From Planococcus antarcticus DSM 14505 (GTDB lineage Bacteria > Bacillota > Bacilli > Bacillales_A > Planococcaceae): a DNA stretch of 64,000 bases. A program made the translations under genes and the position numbers. Location of the stretch: positions 1,864,501 to 1,928,500 of the forward strand of contig NZ_CP016534.2 in NCBI RefSeq assembly GCF_001687565.2, in the 5' to 3' direction. Of the stretch, positions 53,462 to 63,165 are shown one piece after another. The notes under the pieces are model-generated. The model was not told the origin of the DNA and did not search any database. It worked only from the letters and a program-made list of their open reading frames with translations. How positions within the stretch are numbered: position 1 is the first letter of the stretch; each line of letters starts with the position of its first letter.

Positions 53462-55123
53462 ATGGAAAAAACTCTTTTGGCTTTATGGCAGACTGTCCCA
53501 TCCGGCAACATCAAGCAAACTCAGGTGGCTGACTTGCTCGGCTTAAGCAGCAAGCAGACGACGCGCCTTCTGCGCAAATGGTCCGACGAAGGCTGGTTCA
53601 CTTTTACTTCAGGACGCGGCAGAGGAAACACTTCCCATTTAGAGTGGCATAAAAATGTAGAAGATATATACGAACAGCAACTTGTGAAATTGATTGAAGA
53701 ACAGACTGTCGAAGCTGCCAGCAAATATCTTCTATTCGACTGGTCACCCGAACTTAAACAGCGTTTGATGCATAAATTTCGTTCAAATTTCGGCTACGTT
53801 CAAAACAGTAAAAGCGACAACGACAAGCTAATCATCCCCAGGAAATATCCGTTACTGACGCTCCATCCACTCTACGCTGCAGATGTTCATAGTGTCAATA
53901 TGGTCGCTGCTGTCTATAGCCGTTTGGTTTCAGTCAATGAGCAAGGCGACGTTTCTCCGGAACTAGCACATAGCTGGGATTTGACCTCAACTAGCCTCCG
54001 CCTTTATCTACGAAAAGAAGTCCACTTCCACAATGGTTCGTTTCTGACTGTAGAAGACGTAGTGGAATGCCTGGGCCGGTTGCGAACGCATGCTTCCTAT
54101 GTGGATTTGTGGAAGCCGATCACCACCATCAAGACGATTTCACCACATATTTTGGAGATTTCTTTTCCCGGCGGCTGCAGCTATTGCCTACAGATGCTTG
54201 GCATGATAAATGCCAGCATTTACAAAGAAACGGCTGTGCAACCAATCGGTTCTGGCAGCTTTTTTGTCGAAGAAAATCACGAACTGAAAACCACGTTGAC
54301 TGCATTTGGGGATTATTTTAAAGAACGGCCATTGCTCGATACTGTAGAGTTTATCCAAGTGCCTGAAGATTTTGACTTTGCTTACCGTACTTCAGCGAAT
54401 GATAAAACGGAAGAGACATTTCAAGTGGAAAGCGATTCGGGGTTTGGCGTCGTCGTTTTGAATGCATTTCGGGATTCCCCCATCAACCGACAAGAAGTGC
54501 GTGATTATGTCCATTATGCGATCGCCAAACATCGTCATAAAATTGGCCTGTTTCATCCGCGAGCGATGGCGAATCACCAGAGCTGCCTGATTGGCCAGGA
54601 ACAACCGTATTCGCTGCCTGCGCCCAAGAAACCTCATCTGGAACAGCCTCTGATCATCAAGGCAGCCAATTACACGAATGGAGCCACTCGTTGGCTGAAA
54701 GGAGCGCTTGAAAGTGAAGGCATTCCTGTTGAAATCCAGTGGTTGTCTTTCCGGGACAAGATGATGGATACAAAAGAAGACCAAACAGCCGATTTGTTTG
54801 TTCACGGAGAAGTGTTTGAAATGAATCAGAATTTCTCGTTTTTTTACTTTCTATCCAATGGCTATTCGCCACTAGCCACCATTATGAAATCCCAGCCAAA
54901 GTTCGGCAACTATATGCAGCAATACGCAACTGCGCCTTTTGAAAATTGGACAGCGTTGAACCTGAAAATCGAGCGGGAATTAATCGAATCGTCCATCATG
55001 CTTCCCTTGTACTACGAAAAACGGCAAATTCCTTTTTCAGTGGACTTGATGAATATTTCTATCAGCCATTTTGGCTATGTCGACTTTTCAAAGCTCTGGG
55101 TGCGTCCGGTCAAAAGGGATTAA
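53462..55123 (+). CDS. SgrR-type transcriptional regulator
   Basis: A 553-residue regulator. The N-terminal 115 residues are an SgrR-like winged helix (KQTQVADLLGLSSKQTTRLLRKWSDEGWFTFTSGRGRGNTSHLEW). The rest is a family-5 solute-binding domain (KYPLLTLHPLYAADVHSVNMVAAVYSRLV...ELAHSWDL) that should sense a ligand, as oligopeptide-binding proteins do. There is no signal peptide. AAAGGAGG lies before the ATG. It is divergent from the MFS transporter. Ligand unknown. Confidence 0.92.
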   Translation: MEKTLLALWQTVPSGNIKQTQVADLLGLSSKQTTRLLRKWSDEGWFTFTSGRGRGNTSHLEWHKNVEDIYEQQLVKLIEEQTVEAASKYLLFDWSPELKQRLMHKFRSNFGYVQNSKSDNDKLIIPRKYPLLTLHPLYAADVHSVNMVAAVYSRLVSVNEQGDVSPELAHSWDLTSTSLRLYLRKEVHFHNGSFLTVEDVVECLGRLRTHASYVDLWKPITTIKTISPHILEISFPGGCSYCLQMLGMINASIYKETAVQPIGSGSFFVEENHELKTTLTAFGDYFKERPLLDTVEFIQVPEDFDFAYRTSANDKTEETFQVESDSGFGVVVLNAFRDSPINRQEVRDYVHYAIAKHRHKIGLFHPRAMANHQSCLIGQEQPYSLPAPKKPHLEQPLIIKAANYTNGATRWLKGALESEGIPVEIQWLSFRDKMMDTKEDQTADLFVHGEVFEMNQNFSFFYFLSNGYSPLATIMKSQPKFGNYMQQYATAPFENWTALNLKIERELIESSIMLPLYYEKRQIPFSVDLMNISISHFGYVDFSKLWVRPVKRD

Positions 55124-55237
55124 ATAGAAAAATGGGATACAGCATGTGTATAGGCTGTATCCCATTCTTAATTGGAATGTGAATAGTTGGTCGGTCACAT
55201 CAAATCGCAAACCACTAATATTGATGAGTGTGATAAA

Positions 55238-55504
55238 TTATAAGAAGTGTAACCCTGTTGAGAAAATCAGGTATAAGCACAATGTCAGCAAGTTAAATAA
55301 GACAAGATTGAATTTTATGTCGCCTTTTGCCCCGATCAGCGCCGCCACAACTCCTAATCCGCTTAGAACACAGGGAAAATGAAGATGAAAGACAAGCAGA
55401 AGTTCAAGTGGTTTGTGAAACCAATGAATCGCCGCCAACGTCAGCGGCAGCATGGTCAAAAGCAACAGACCTGCCGAGATCCATGAAAAGCATTTCTTAT
55501 ACAT
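55238..55504 (-). CDS. Small membrane protein, MerC-like
   Basis: About 88 residues from ATG at 55504, which is 7 bases after AAAGGTGG. Three hydrophobic segments (about 6-26, 30-48, 60-85) suggest a polytopic membrane protein; the LLLVFHLHFPCVLSGLGVVAALIGAKGD pattern with one Cys resembles the MerC family only weakly. It lies 14 bases after the preceding gene and is probably cotranscribed. Confidence 0.55.
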   Translation of the reverse strand: MYKKCFSWISAGLLLLTMLPLTLAAIHWFHKPLELLLVFHLHFPCVLSGLGVVAALIGAKGDIKFNLVLFNLLTLCLYLIFSTGLHFL

Positions 55505-55518
55505 AAGAAAACCACCTT

Positions 55519-55998
55519 TTACTGTTCGTTGGCTTTGGCGCAAGTCCATGGCAAAGAAAAACAGAAAGGCTGTTCACTAGGGAAAGGCAATCCATCGATC
55601 GCCTTCAGAGATGCCGCTAGACGCTTGGCAAAGGGTTCAGGAAGTTCTTGTGTTTCCAGGTATAGGCAATAAACACTCAGTTCCACCACTAGACGTTGTG
55701 AATAATTGTTTGGCAAGGGGTTCACCTGGCTAATCAAAGCGGATAAAAATACAGAAAGCTCTGATGGCAGCAGTAGAATTTCTGCTTTATTAATTGTCAT
55801 TTTTGACTGTAGCATTGTCTGGAATGTAATATCGCAACCCATCTCGAATGAGAATTTAGCATCATCAGACTGAATGACTAAAGTTCGAAACTTTTTTACT
55901 GAAAAGAGATTGCCGATCACTTCTACTTCAGCATCCAACGCTTTCTCCAGAATCATCGTCATCTCTTTAATCGGGTCTGCTAGTATCATTTCCTTCAT
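55519..55998 (-). CDS. Unknown cytoplasmic protein
   Basis: A 159-residue protein without a signal peptide or membrane helix. I do not recognise a family. Its N-terminal 35 residues look helical (MKEMILADPIKEMTMILEKALDAEVEVIGNL), followed by strands (KFRTLVIQSDDAKFSFEMGCDITF) and a helical, Leu-rich C-terminal half. AAGGG overlaps the first ATG; a second ATG three codons later is also possible. It precedes the small membrane gene in a likely two-gene operon. Confidence 0.55.
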   Translation of the reverse strand: MKEMILADPIKEMTMILEKALDAEVEVIGNLFSVKKFRTLVIQSDDAKFSFEMGCDITFQTMLQSKMTINKAEILLLPSELSVFLSALISQVNPLPNNYSQRLVVELSVYCLYLETQELPEPFAKRLAASLKAIDGLPFPSEQPFCFSLPWTCAKANEQ

Positions 55999-56402
55999 CC
56001 CTTCAGATATTCATTGTCAGCTAACACAATAAAAAAATGTTAAAGAGCATCATTAATATATTTCTAATCTTTTTAGAAGAAAAGTCTTATAACCTATATT
56101 TTTTACTAATAATTTGAAATAGTGTACATTCAACAATACTATTAGACTACAATGAATTATGCAAATTGTAAATAGATTAACATTATTTTATCATTTTTTT
56201 GCATTTGAAATGCAGCAACAATATTTTTTTGGTATTATTGCTGATAATCCTTCTATCTTTATATATCTTTTGTTCAAAGTAAATTCATCTTAGATTGTTT
56301 ACATAGCTAGAAAGTTCGCCCATCAAACAGCTCTTCCTCTAGAATGTAATTATTCACTTTACGCTTTAGAAACTTCATAATTAACGTATTTTTTGCTTTA
56401 CT
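55999..56402. other. 400-base AT-rich gap
   Basis: Very AT-rich; it should hold the promoter of the unknown-protein operon. I see no gene, hairpin or repeat that I can support. Confidence 0.5.
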
Positions 56403-56434
56403 CTCAAAAAAAAAAAAGAATCCTTTAAGGATTC
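56403..56434 (-). terminator. Terminator overlapping the P1 peptidase stop
   Basis: On the minus strand AAGAATCCTTAAAGGATTCTT is followed by ten or more T; the stop codon TAA lies inside the loop. Confidence 0.85.
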
Positions 56435-57495
56435 TTAAGTGATAAAGCGAATTTTTCAAGCAAGTCTTTTAACGTTGGCCTTTCATTGCCGTCCCGTCCG
56501 ACCACGGCTTCGGCAGTAATCAATGAATTCAACACCGCTTCTTCTGCCGCTTCGCCGACGGCTCTGAATGCCTCGTCCATGTCTTCTTCATGGATGGTTT
56601 CGATTGCTAAGCATTGCGATGGTTTGACATGTGGAATTTTATTGGCCGTCGTAAAGCCGAGTACAATTTCTCCGCTGCCATTGGTGATAATGGAGCCGGT
56701 GCGGGAAAGGCCCGTGACCGCTCGTTTCAGGATACGGTTCAATTGCCGTTCGGATAAAGGAAGATCAGTGGCCACGATGACCATGACCGAGCCTTTGTCT
56801 TCTTCCTGATAGGATTGTAGAATGTTGTTCTTCAATTCTTTGCCGATTGGCTTGTTGCTAACTGTCAAATCGCTCAGTATCCCAAAATTCGATAGCACCA
56901 AAACGCCGATCGTATACTCTCCGTGTCCGAGCGCCAGAACGCGCGAAGCGGAGCCGATTCCGCCTTTCAGCGAATAGCACAGCATTCCTCTACCCGCGCC
57001 AACTGCACCTTCTTCAAATTCCACACCGGTATGGTCCAGCGCTTGCCGCACATGTTCTTCTTTGACAAAACGGCCCCGTACATCATTCAGAAACATATCG
57101 TTGCATTCGCCGATGACCGGATTTACCGTACCAGTTGTGTTGCCGATGTCGGCATTTTTCTCCAGCATATAGTCGATGACAGCATTGGCTGCTGTGCCGA
57201 CATTTAATGTATTGGTCAGAATAATTGGTGTTTCAAGCGTACCGAGTTCTGCCAACTGAATGGTCCCCATTGTTTTCCCGAAGCCATTGATAACATGACT
57301 TGAGGCAATCAGTTTTTCGTGAAATACATTTCCTTGATGCGGCAAGATGGCCGTTACTCCGGTCTGCATATTGCCATTACTCAATGTGACATGGCCCACT
57401 GTGACACCTGACACATCTGTTATGGCATTTAGCGAACCCGGCTTCATACTGCCGATTTCTACACCGTAATCTCGAATTCTTTTCTGATTGTGCAA
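56425..57495 (-). CDS. P1-family (DmpA-like) aminopeptidase
   Basis: A 356-residue N-terminal-nucleophile peptidase. Family landmarks: RIRDYGVEIGSMKPGSLNAITDVSGVTVGH, LTNTLNVGTAANAV, VNPVIGECNDMFLND and the cleavage site KGGIGSASRV, where the precursor is cut before the Ser that becomes the nucleophile of the small subunit. DmpA relatives remove beta- or D-amino acids from peptides. No signal peptide is present. Single gene. Confidence 0.92.
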   Translation of the reverse strand: MHNQKRIRDYGVEIGSMKPGSLNAITDVSGVTVGHVTLSNGNMQTGVTAILPHQGNVFHEKLIASSHVINGFGKTMGTIQLAELGTLETPIILTNTLNVGTAANAVIDYMLEKNADIGNTTGTVNPVIGECNDMFLNDVRGRFVKEEHVRQALDHTGVEFEEGAVGAGRGMLCYSLKGGIGSASRVLALGHGEYTIGVLVLSNFGILSDLTVSNKPIGKELKNNILQSYQEEDKGSVMVIVATDLPLSERQLNRILKRAVTGLSRTGSIITNGSGEIVLGFTTANKIPHVKPSQCLAIETIHEEDMDEAFRAVGEAAEEAVLNSLITAEAVVGRDGNERPTLKDLLEKFALSLKNP

Positions 57496-57749
57496 ATGCC
57501 CACCCCCTAATCATTTTATTATGGCTCGCTGTCGATTCATCTCGCAGGAATGACCATAACCCCCTCTGTCCATCATACAGTTAAAGTGTTGTTTAACGAA
57601 AGCCTCTTTCAGCTGTCAACTGAATTTTCATAACTCCCGGTTGCTGTTATGATGAAGTAAAGCAATGCTTGCTCTCTGCAGAATTTTTGACTCTTCCAGC
57701 TGTTACGATAAAAATTCAGTTTATAGAAAAAGAGGTGTCGTATATCGAA

Positions 57750-58307
57750 TTGTTACCTGCTTCAATGGAATTTTTGTTTCTCCTTTTCGTCAATTTAGTA
57801 GTCGGAGCCGTGGGATTTATTCCGAGTGTTGTCTTGACTGCCGTCAATATTCAGTCTTTCGGCCTTTATGGCGGCTCAGCTTTAACATTTATAGGTGAAA
57901 TAGTTGGTGCTTTACTCGGATTTTATTTATACCGCTTTGGATTTTCAAAAGCAAATCCGAAATGGCTGCGTCATCCTTTTTGGCAGAAATTTCAGCATCA
58001 ATCGACAAAACGTGTTTTTAGCTTGGTGATTCTTCTTCGCGTGCTGCCTTTTATGCCGTCCGGCTTCGTTACAGCAGGTGCAGCACTTACGAATATAAGC
58101 GGGAAATTGTTTTGGATCGCCAGCACCATCGGCAAAATTCCAGCTGTCGTTCTGGAACTGGCTGCCGTTTATGGAGTTGTACAATTTGTACCGGTAAACA
58201 TTCAACTCTTCTTGTTTGGCATCATCTTGGTTGTTTCTATAGCGCTGTGGCAGCTAGAACGGATTAAAACCGCCAAACAAAAAAAAAGCCCTCAATCAGC
58301 TGATTGA
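57750..58307 (+). CDS. VTT-domain (TVP38/TMEM64/DedA-like) membrane protein
   Basis: A 185-residue polytopic protein with the SNARE-associated/VTT fold: FIPSVVLTAVNIQSFGLYGGSALTFIGEIVGALLGFYLYRFG and LLRVLPFMPSGFVTAGAALTNISGKLFWIASTIGKIP, containing the reentrant G-x-x-x-V/P-x-x-P region. Family members are thought to move lipids (for example undecaprenyl phosphate) across membranes. Starts: TTG at 57750, 12 bases after GAGGTG, or ATG at 57765. The open frame continues to 57669 but without a ribosome site. Confidence 0.87.
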   Translation: MLPASMEFLFLLFVNLVVGAVGFIPSVVLTAVNIQSFGLYGGSALTFIGEIVGALLGFYLYRFGFSKANPKWLRHPFWQKFQHQSTKRVFSLVILLRVLPFMPSGFVTAGAALTNISGKLFWIASTIGKIPAVVLELAAVYGVVQFVPVNIQLFLFGIILVVSIALWQLERIKTAKQKKSPQSAD

Positions 58308-58316
58308 GGGCTTTTT
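58280..58316. terminator. Bidirectional terminator
   Basis: The perfect palindrome AGCCCTCAATCAGCTGATTGAGGGCT is flanked by A and T runs, between the converging VTT and guaC genes. Confidence 0.9.
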
Positions 58317-58323
58317 GCGAAGT

Positions 58324-59307
58324 TTAATAGACTTTGTCGCCGTTGAAAATGGAGTTTTTAACGATAACATAATCCACATTGCGGATCGCCAGCAACTTGT
58401 CTCCTCCGGCGTATGAAATGGCAGATTGAAGATCCTGTTCCATTTCTACTAAGGTGTGCTTTAACATTCCTTTATATTCCACGAACATCTTCTTGCCTTC
58501 GACGTTTTTCTTTTCACCTTTTTGGAATTCTGAGGCTGATCCGAAATACTCTTTTAGCAGCTTGCCGTCCTGATTGATCGTTTGTCCAGGTGATTCTTCA
58601 TGTCCCGCAAAAAGAGAACCAATCATAACCATCGAAGCACCAAAGCGAACCGATTTGGCAATGTCGCCATGTGTCCGGATGCCACCGTCTGCGATGATGG
58701 GCTTACTTGCTGCCTTTCCACACCAGCGAAGTGCTGCCAGCTGCCAGCCGCCCGTTCCAAAGCCGGTCTTGATTTTGGTAATGCATACTTTTCCGGGCCC
58801 GATGCCAACTTTCGTTGCATCCGCTCCAGCGTGTTCCAATTCACGTACTGCTTCCGGCGTACCGACATTTCCAGCGATCAGAAAGCTTTCTGGAAGCAAT
58901 TTCTTTATGTGCTGAATCATGTTGATGACAGCATTGGAATGACCATGAGCCACATCGATGGTAATGTATTCCGGCGTAATCTTTTCATCTGCCAATAGCT
59001 GCACAAACTCATAATCTTCCGGTTTTACGCCGACACTGATGGAAGCGTATAGGCCGCGTTGCTGCATGTCTTTTGCAAACGCCAACCGTTTTTCAGGTTC
59101 AAAGCGGTGCATAATATAAAAATAATTATTTTCAGCCAGAAATCCGGCAATTTTTTCATCTATAATGGTCTGCATATTTGCAGGAACGACTGGCAATTTA
59201 AAAGTCCGTCCGCCAAACTCAATCGACGTATCGCATTCTGAACGGCTATCTACCACCGCTTTTGCAGGAACCAACTGAATATCTTCGTAATCAAATACAT
59301 TTTCCAT
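58324..59307 (-). CDS. guaC: GMP reductase
   Basis: A 327-residue IMPDH/GMPR-family enzyme converting GMP to IMP and ammonia with NADPH. The catalytic Cys175 lies in [45 protein letters not shown] and a flap with [21 protein letters not shown] support GMPR type 2. It lacks the CBS domains of IMPDH, and the length is right. It connects guanine and adenine nucleotides. A PurR-like site upstream suggests purine control. Confidence 0.95.
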   Translation of the reverse strand: MENVFDYEDIQLVPAKAVVDSRSECDTSIEFGGRTFKLPVVPANMQTIIDEKIAGFLAENNYFYIMHRFEPEKRLAFAKDMQQRGLYASISVGVKPEDYEFVQLLADEKITPEYITIDVAHGHSNAVINMIQHIKKLLPESFLIAGNVGTPEAVRELEHAGADATKVGIGPGKVCITKIKTGFGTGGWQLAALRWCGKAASKPIIADGGIRTHGDIAKSVRFGASMVMIGSLFAGHEESPGQTINQDGKLLKEYFGSASEFQKGEKKNVEGKKMFVEYKGMLKHTLVEMEQDLQSAISYAGGDKLLAIRNVDYVIVKNSIFNGDKVY

Positions 59308-59324
59308 AAATTACACCCCTATAC

Positions 59325-59361
59325 ACGAATGATATATCTATATATTTTCATAATTGTTCGT
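59325..59361 (-). promoter_or_regulatory. Candidate PurR box pair upstream of guaC
   Basis: On the minus strand GGACGAACAATTAT is followed after about 19 bases by an inverted ATCATTCGTGT. The cores CGAAC and its inverted ATTCG match the PurBox pattern of two inverted boxes, 20-50 bases before the guaC start. The second box is weaker than the first. Confidence 0.5.
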
Positions 59362-59365
59362 CCAT

Positions 59366-59774
59366 ATGATAATGTACTTTATTTCAGATGAGATGTCAAA
59401 GAGCAAAATTCATACCATCTGTTTCACCCGCTTAACAGGAAGCTAAGAGATCTTTTACTGACTTTTGAGACTGTGTTTTCAAACACTGGTTCGATCAAAC
59501 TTTTCCATTAATCATGTTCATGATGTAGGACTGTTTCAACTAATGATTCTTGAGCGTAGAAATTTCCGCTCTGCCCAAAAAGGTTTCGACATAGGCTTTT
59601 GTAGAATCAGCTGGGCATTGTCAGCACCAATCTGTCCGATTCTTTAAGCTAGCCCTTATTCGATTCCAGTAGTCGGATGACCTTACTGTATATGTTTAAC
59701 TACTAATTCTTGCCTGTTGGTTCACCGTAAGATAAAGGATGATTCCTAAGACCCTCCAAGTTATGATTTTAGTA
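59366..59774. other. 410-base gap, possible relic of a broken gene
   Basis: Between guaC and the peptidase-E-like gene. Minus-strand reading gives short protein-like fragments (for example VETVLHHEHD then FENTVSKVSK) broken by stops, which could be remains of a transposase. I could not assign it. Confidence 0.25.
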
Positions 59775-60386
59775 TTAGTTTATCGACAAATATTCATGAT
59801 CTTTCAGTCTTACTACTGTTTCATTTTTGTCTAATTCAAATCTTTTTATCCGTTGTTCTATCGTTCTTCCTATCCCATCCGGAAATAAATCTTCCCGATC
59901 ATAATGGGGAAACAGCAGCTTTTCCGTGAGGCCTAAAGCATTAAAATCGGCCAGTTTCAACGTATTCAATTCCGGTTTGAAAAAACCTGCAACTTCTATA
60001 GACCCCCCAAGAACCATTGCACCAGCACTGGCGCCGACAAATACTGTTTTCTGTTGAGCGAGTTCGTTCATGATTTCGGAGCCGCCGCTTTTCTTTAGCC
60101 AATAAAGCAGTTGAAAGGGATTTCCTCCATTGAGAAAAACGGCATCATAACTACCAAGAGCTTTTGGACTTTCGTATTCGAAATCAAAAAAGGTAACATG
60201 GACAACTCCCATTTCAATCAAATCCTGTTTTGCTTTGACCGCAGATTTGCTTGCTTCTTTCTCTGGAGATGCGGTTGTAATGATTACTGCTTTAATCGCT
60301 GATGCAGGTTTGGGCAAAAGCATTAAAAACTTTTGTTTTATTTGTTCAGTCCCAAATCCGTTAGAAGTCAGCAAGATTCTGCACAT
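59775..60386 (-). CDS. Type 1 glutamine amidotransferase-like / peptidase E family protein
   Basis: A 203-residue protein of the S51/peptidase-E group. The nucleophile elbow is GASAGAMVLG with Ser; FLNGGNPFQLLYWL precedes it, and FPHYDRED carries a conserved His. Members are dipeptidases or act in cyanophycin breakdown. ATG at 60386 is 8 bases after AGAGGAGA; the open frame to 60428 has no other site. Single gene. Confidence 0.87.
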   Translation of the reverse strand: MCRILLTSNGFGTEQIKQKFLMLLPKPASAIKAVIITTASPEKEASKSAVKAKQDLIEMGVVHVTFFDFEYESPKALGSYDAVFLNGGNPFQLLYWLKKSGGSEIMNELAQQKTVFVGASAGAMVLGGSIEVAGFFKPELNTLKLADFNALGLTEKLLFPHYDREDLFPDGIGRTIEQRIKRFELDKNETVVRLKDHEYLSIN

Positions 60387-60546
60387 GGATAGTCTCCTCT
60401 TTTCTACTATATTGTTTCGCAAAGCCATGCCAGGCTAAACATATCTTCTGCATGCCTGCTTTAGAACTGGAACAAAAGACAAAACATGAAAAATGCCTCC
60501 GCACTTTTTTAGAACGCTTCGGAATATTGCTTTTTCAATTTGTCTT

Positions 60547-61444
60547 TTAGGCTTTCCAGCATGTATAGATTATACACCCGTTCCTCTCACTCAATAATTG
60601 ACGATATCCTGCCAGCGGCTCATCAGATTTGATTTTCTCGTAATGGGTAACGAGGTCTTCTTCAACATGATCGAATTCACTTTCCTACAGCGAAACCTTA
60701 GGATCGATGAACAGGTAAACTTCAGCAAGAAGCAATAAATCTTCAATGAGAAATTCTTCCGTGCCTTCCGCAATTTTCTTGTTCAGCAAATCTTCCGCTT
60801 ATCCGAATTTCCCTTAAGCCAATTGAGCATCCACCAGTATCCATTCGGCGGCGTCTCCATCGTAAATGTCTCCTGCTTTTTTATAGCCACTTTTGTTTTT
60901 TGGCTGCTGCATAGTTTTTCTTATCCAACTGCTCATAAGCTTGGTTAAACCAGTCATGCAGCTGATCTTATTGCACAATCATTTGTTCAAGGAAAGTTGC
61001 CTTGTATTCCTCAATTCCTATGCAAATCGAATATTCCGTTTTTTTACAGTATATGTTTGTTGATCTGGACATCAATAAGTCCGGGATTATGTCCTGTCCA
61101 TGTGCCTCCACCAGAGATTCTACAGTCAAAAAGCTTTGCGCATAAGAATCATATACATCTGTAGCAGAAGTGTCAAAGTCCTGCTGGCTGTCGAGGTCAT
61201 GGAAATCGATTAGTCTAATGTCTCCCAAGTTATACCACCCACTGGATTCACTGGTAAAGTAATCGGCAATGCCTTCTTCAAACCAGGAAGGCATTCGTGT
61301 GATCAACAAGCTGTGCTGATTGGAGAAAATATGACTTTGATAACGGGAATTTTCATGCACCAAGATCATCTTCCAATTTCCATCTGTCGGAACCAAATGG
61401 AACATCCCAAAAATCATCGGCCCGATAATAAACCCTCGATTCAA
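60547..61444 (-). pseudogene. Gluzincin (peptidase MA-like) metalloprotease with TPR-like tail, heavily decayed
   Basis: The N-terminal part (61444 to 60968) reads WKMILVHENSRYQSH and PSWFEEGIADYFTS, the two motifs of peptidase MA-like gluzincins (HExxH and EGIADY), but the second His of HExxH is Arg. After a TAA at 60968 the same frame continues DQLHDWFNQAYEQLDKKNYAAAKK, then a frameshift near 60900 leads to AGDIYDGDAAEWILVDAQLA, interrupted by TAA, TAA and TAG. All four stops fit Gln codons changed by C to T. The tail resembles tetratricopeptide repeats. No start codon with a ribosome site was found, so the 5' end is also lost. Confidence 0.7.
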
Positions 61445-61752
61445 TATGAGGAACTATATCAGATATGAGTGTACAGCAAGTAAGAAAAATTATTTAACTG
61501 GACCTTTCATTTAAAACTCCGATAAGTTTGGTAGGGAAAGAAAAACAGACATTATCAAGCGGTTTATTAATTCAATAAATAGTCTTTTAACAGTAATCAG
61601 CTTATTTTCCAACGAACTTTAACGCTTGTGCTGGATGACAGACATTCTTCAATATTGATGCAAAAAAAGGACTGCCCTAAAGTCCTGTTTCATGACTTTT
61701 AAAGGCAATCCTTTTTAATTTCATTTATCGTTGTTTCGTAAACTCACTTTAA
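61445..61752. other. 300-base gap with terminator for the surface protein
   Basis: AT-rich. Its main feature is the hairpin at 61661-61719, given separately. Confidence 0.5.
61661..61719 (-). terminator. Terminator of the surface protein gene
   Basis: On the minus strand AAAAAGGATTGCC pairs with GGGCAGTCCTTTTTTT; the loop is long (about 25 bases). Confidence 0.65.
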
Positions 61753-63114
61753 TTACTGTTTACGTGTACGAACCGCAACAACAGTCGTAAGCGCTGCAAG
61801 CATCAAACCAGCCAATACCCACATGAATGGGAATGATCCGGTGTCTGCTGTTCCACCCATGCCTGTTTTCGGCATTTCAGATGGCATTTCCGTTGCGCCA
61901 AATTCTTCTGGGAATTGGTCTACGATCGCGGCGGATAAGCCCGCTGCCGGCATTTGCATGTGGGCATACGCTTCACGAATCGAACTATACGCGGTTTCGT
62001 AATCGCCTGCAACATATGAGTCAAATGCCGTCAGTAGCTGTTCCACATGTGCCGTTAAGCCTTCTTCTAAGGCATCAGCCGGAACGCGTCCTTCTGTCGC
62101 TGAATCCAAGAAGGCCGCCTGGTCTAGGATGTACTGATCCAGTTCCGCACGTGCTTGTTCTTGCCCTTCTGCATTTTCTTCACCGGTCGCCACTACGTAA
62201 TCGACAAAGTAGCCAATGTGCGACTTCCAGGTTTCTTCAAATTGGGCACCGGCTTCTTCGCCGTAGACCGAACCAACAGCGGCCGACAAGTCATCGGCAT
62301 TGGCCAGCAACGCGGCGGATGCTTGGTCAAAACTTTCAGCGCCATCGGCACCGTCTTGCATCGCCATTGCGGCAAGTCCTGCATGCTCCGTGAACGTCGT
62401 GTTCAGTGTCGCACGCAAATCAATGGCAGGTGTATCGGGATTGGTATTTTCGAACTTCTCTGGGAACTGTGTCGTGATGGCAATCGACAAGCTTTCTGCA
62501 AACATGCTCATGTGTTGAATCGATTCCCGTTCAAGCGAGTACGCTTGTTCAAAATCACCCGCAACATAGGCATCAAACGCCATAATTAATTGATCCACGT
62601 GCACGTCCAAACCTTCTTGAACCGCTGCGGCTGGCAATAGTCCGTCCGTGGCCGTATCAAAGAACTTCGACTGTTCCACTTTGTATTCTTCCAATTCGGC
62701 TAGAGCTTGGTCTTTGCCTTCTTGGTTGTCTTCAGCGGTCGCTGTGACATAATCCACGAAATACCCAATGTGTGATTTCCATATTTCGTCAAACTGTGCA
62801 GCGCCTTCGTCGCCGTAAACGGAACCGACGGCAGCTGACAGGTCATCGGCGTTGGCCAATAATGCACCCGACGCTTGGTCAAAATCTTCCGCGCCATCGA
62901 CGCCTTTTCTCATCGCTTCGACTGCCAAGAAGGCATGTTCGGTTAAGGTCGTATCGAGTGCGATGCGCAGTTCTGCAGCAGGTGTCATCGTGCTTGCTTC
63001 CATAGCAGATTCGCTTGTTGGCGTTGAGTGGCCGTGGCTGTCTGCCAGTGCCGCCGTTGGTACGAGTAGAGATAGGCTGAGTGGTAAGGCTAAAAGAACT
63101 TTGTTTAATTTCAT
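61753..63114 (-). CDS. Wall-anchored protein with two His-containing helical repeats
   Basis: A 453-residue exported protein. Residues 1-25 are a signal peptide. Two helical repeats (about 45-228 and 229-412) align with a constant offset of 184 residues. Each has four histidines: H60/H244 (TEHA), H115/H299 (KSHIGYFVDYV), H172/H356 (HV-x-QL) and H201/H385 (HM). The C-terminus has MPKTG (414-418, an LPXTG variant), a hydrophobic span and RTRKQ, suggesting sortase anchoring. The His pattern suggests metal or heme binding. A His-rich stretch (DSHGHS) follows the signal. It lies downstream of an anti-sigma factor and after its own promoter-like element. Confidence 0.8.
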   Translation of the reverse strand: MKLNKVLLALPLSLSLLVPTAALADSHGHSTPTSESAMEASTMTPAAELRIALDTTLTEHAFLAVEAMRKGVDGAEDFDQASGALLANADDLSAAVGSVYGDEGAAQFDEIWKSHIGYFVDYVTATAEDNQEGKDQALAELEEYKVEQSKFFDTATDGLLPAAAVQEGLDVHVDQLIMAFDAYVAGDFEQAYSLERESIQHMSMFAESLSIAITTQFPEKFENTNPDTPAIDLRATLNTTFTEHAGLAAMAMQDGADGAESFDQASAALLANADDLSAAVGSVYGEEAGAQFEETWKSHIGYFVDYVVATGEENAEGQEQARAELDQYILDQAAFLDSATEGRVPADALEEGLTAHVEQLLTAFDSYVAGDYETAYSSIREAYAHMQMPAAGLSAAIVDQFPEEFGATEMPSEMPKTGMGGTADTGSFPFMWVLAGLMLAALTTVVAVRTRKQ

Positions 63115-63153
63115 TTCAATCTCTCCTTTTTTTTAGATTCTATAGACATAACG

Positions 63154-63165
63154 GAGAGCGCTCTC
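63154..63165. promoter_or_regulatory. 12-bp palindrome in the surface-protein promoter region
   Basis: GAGAGCGCTCTC, a perfect palindrome, lies 40-50 bases upstream of the surface-protein start. On the coding strand it sits between TGATCTAAA and CCGTTA, a spacing seen in promoters recognised by ECF sigma factors (-35 and -10). It also resembles a cre site with two mismatches. Confidence 0.45.
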
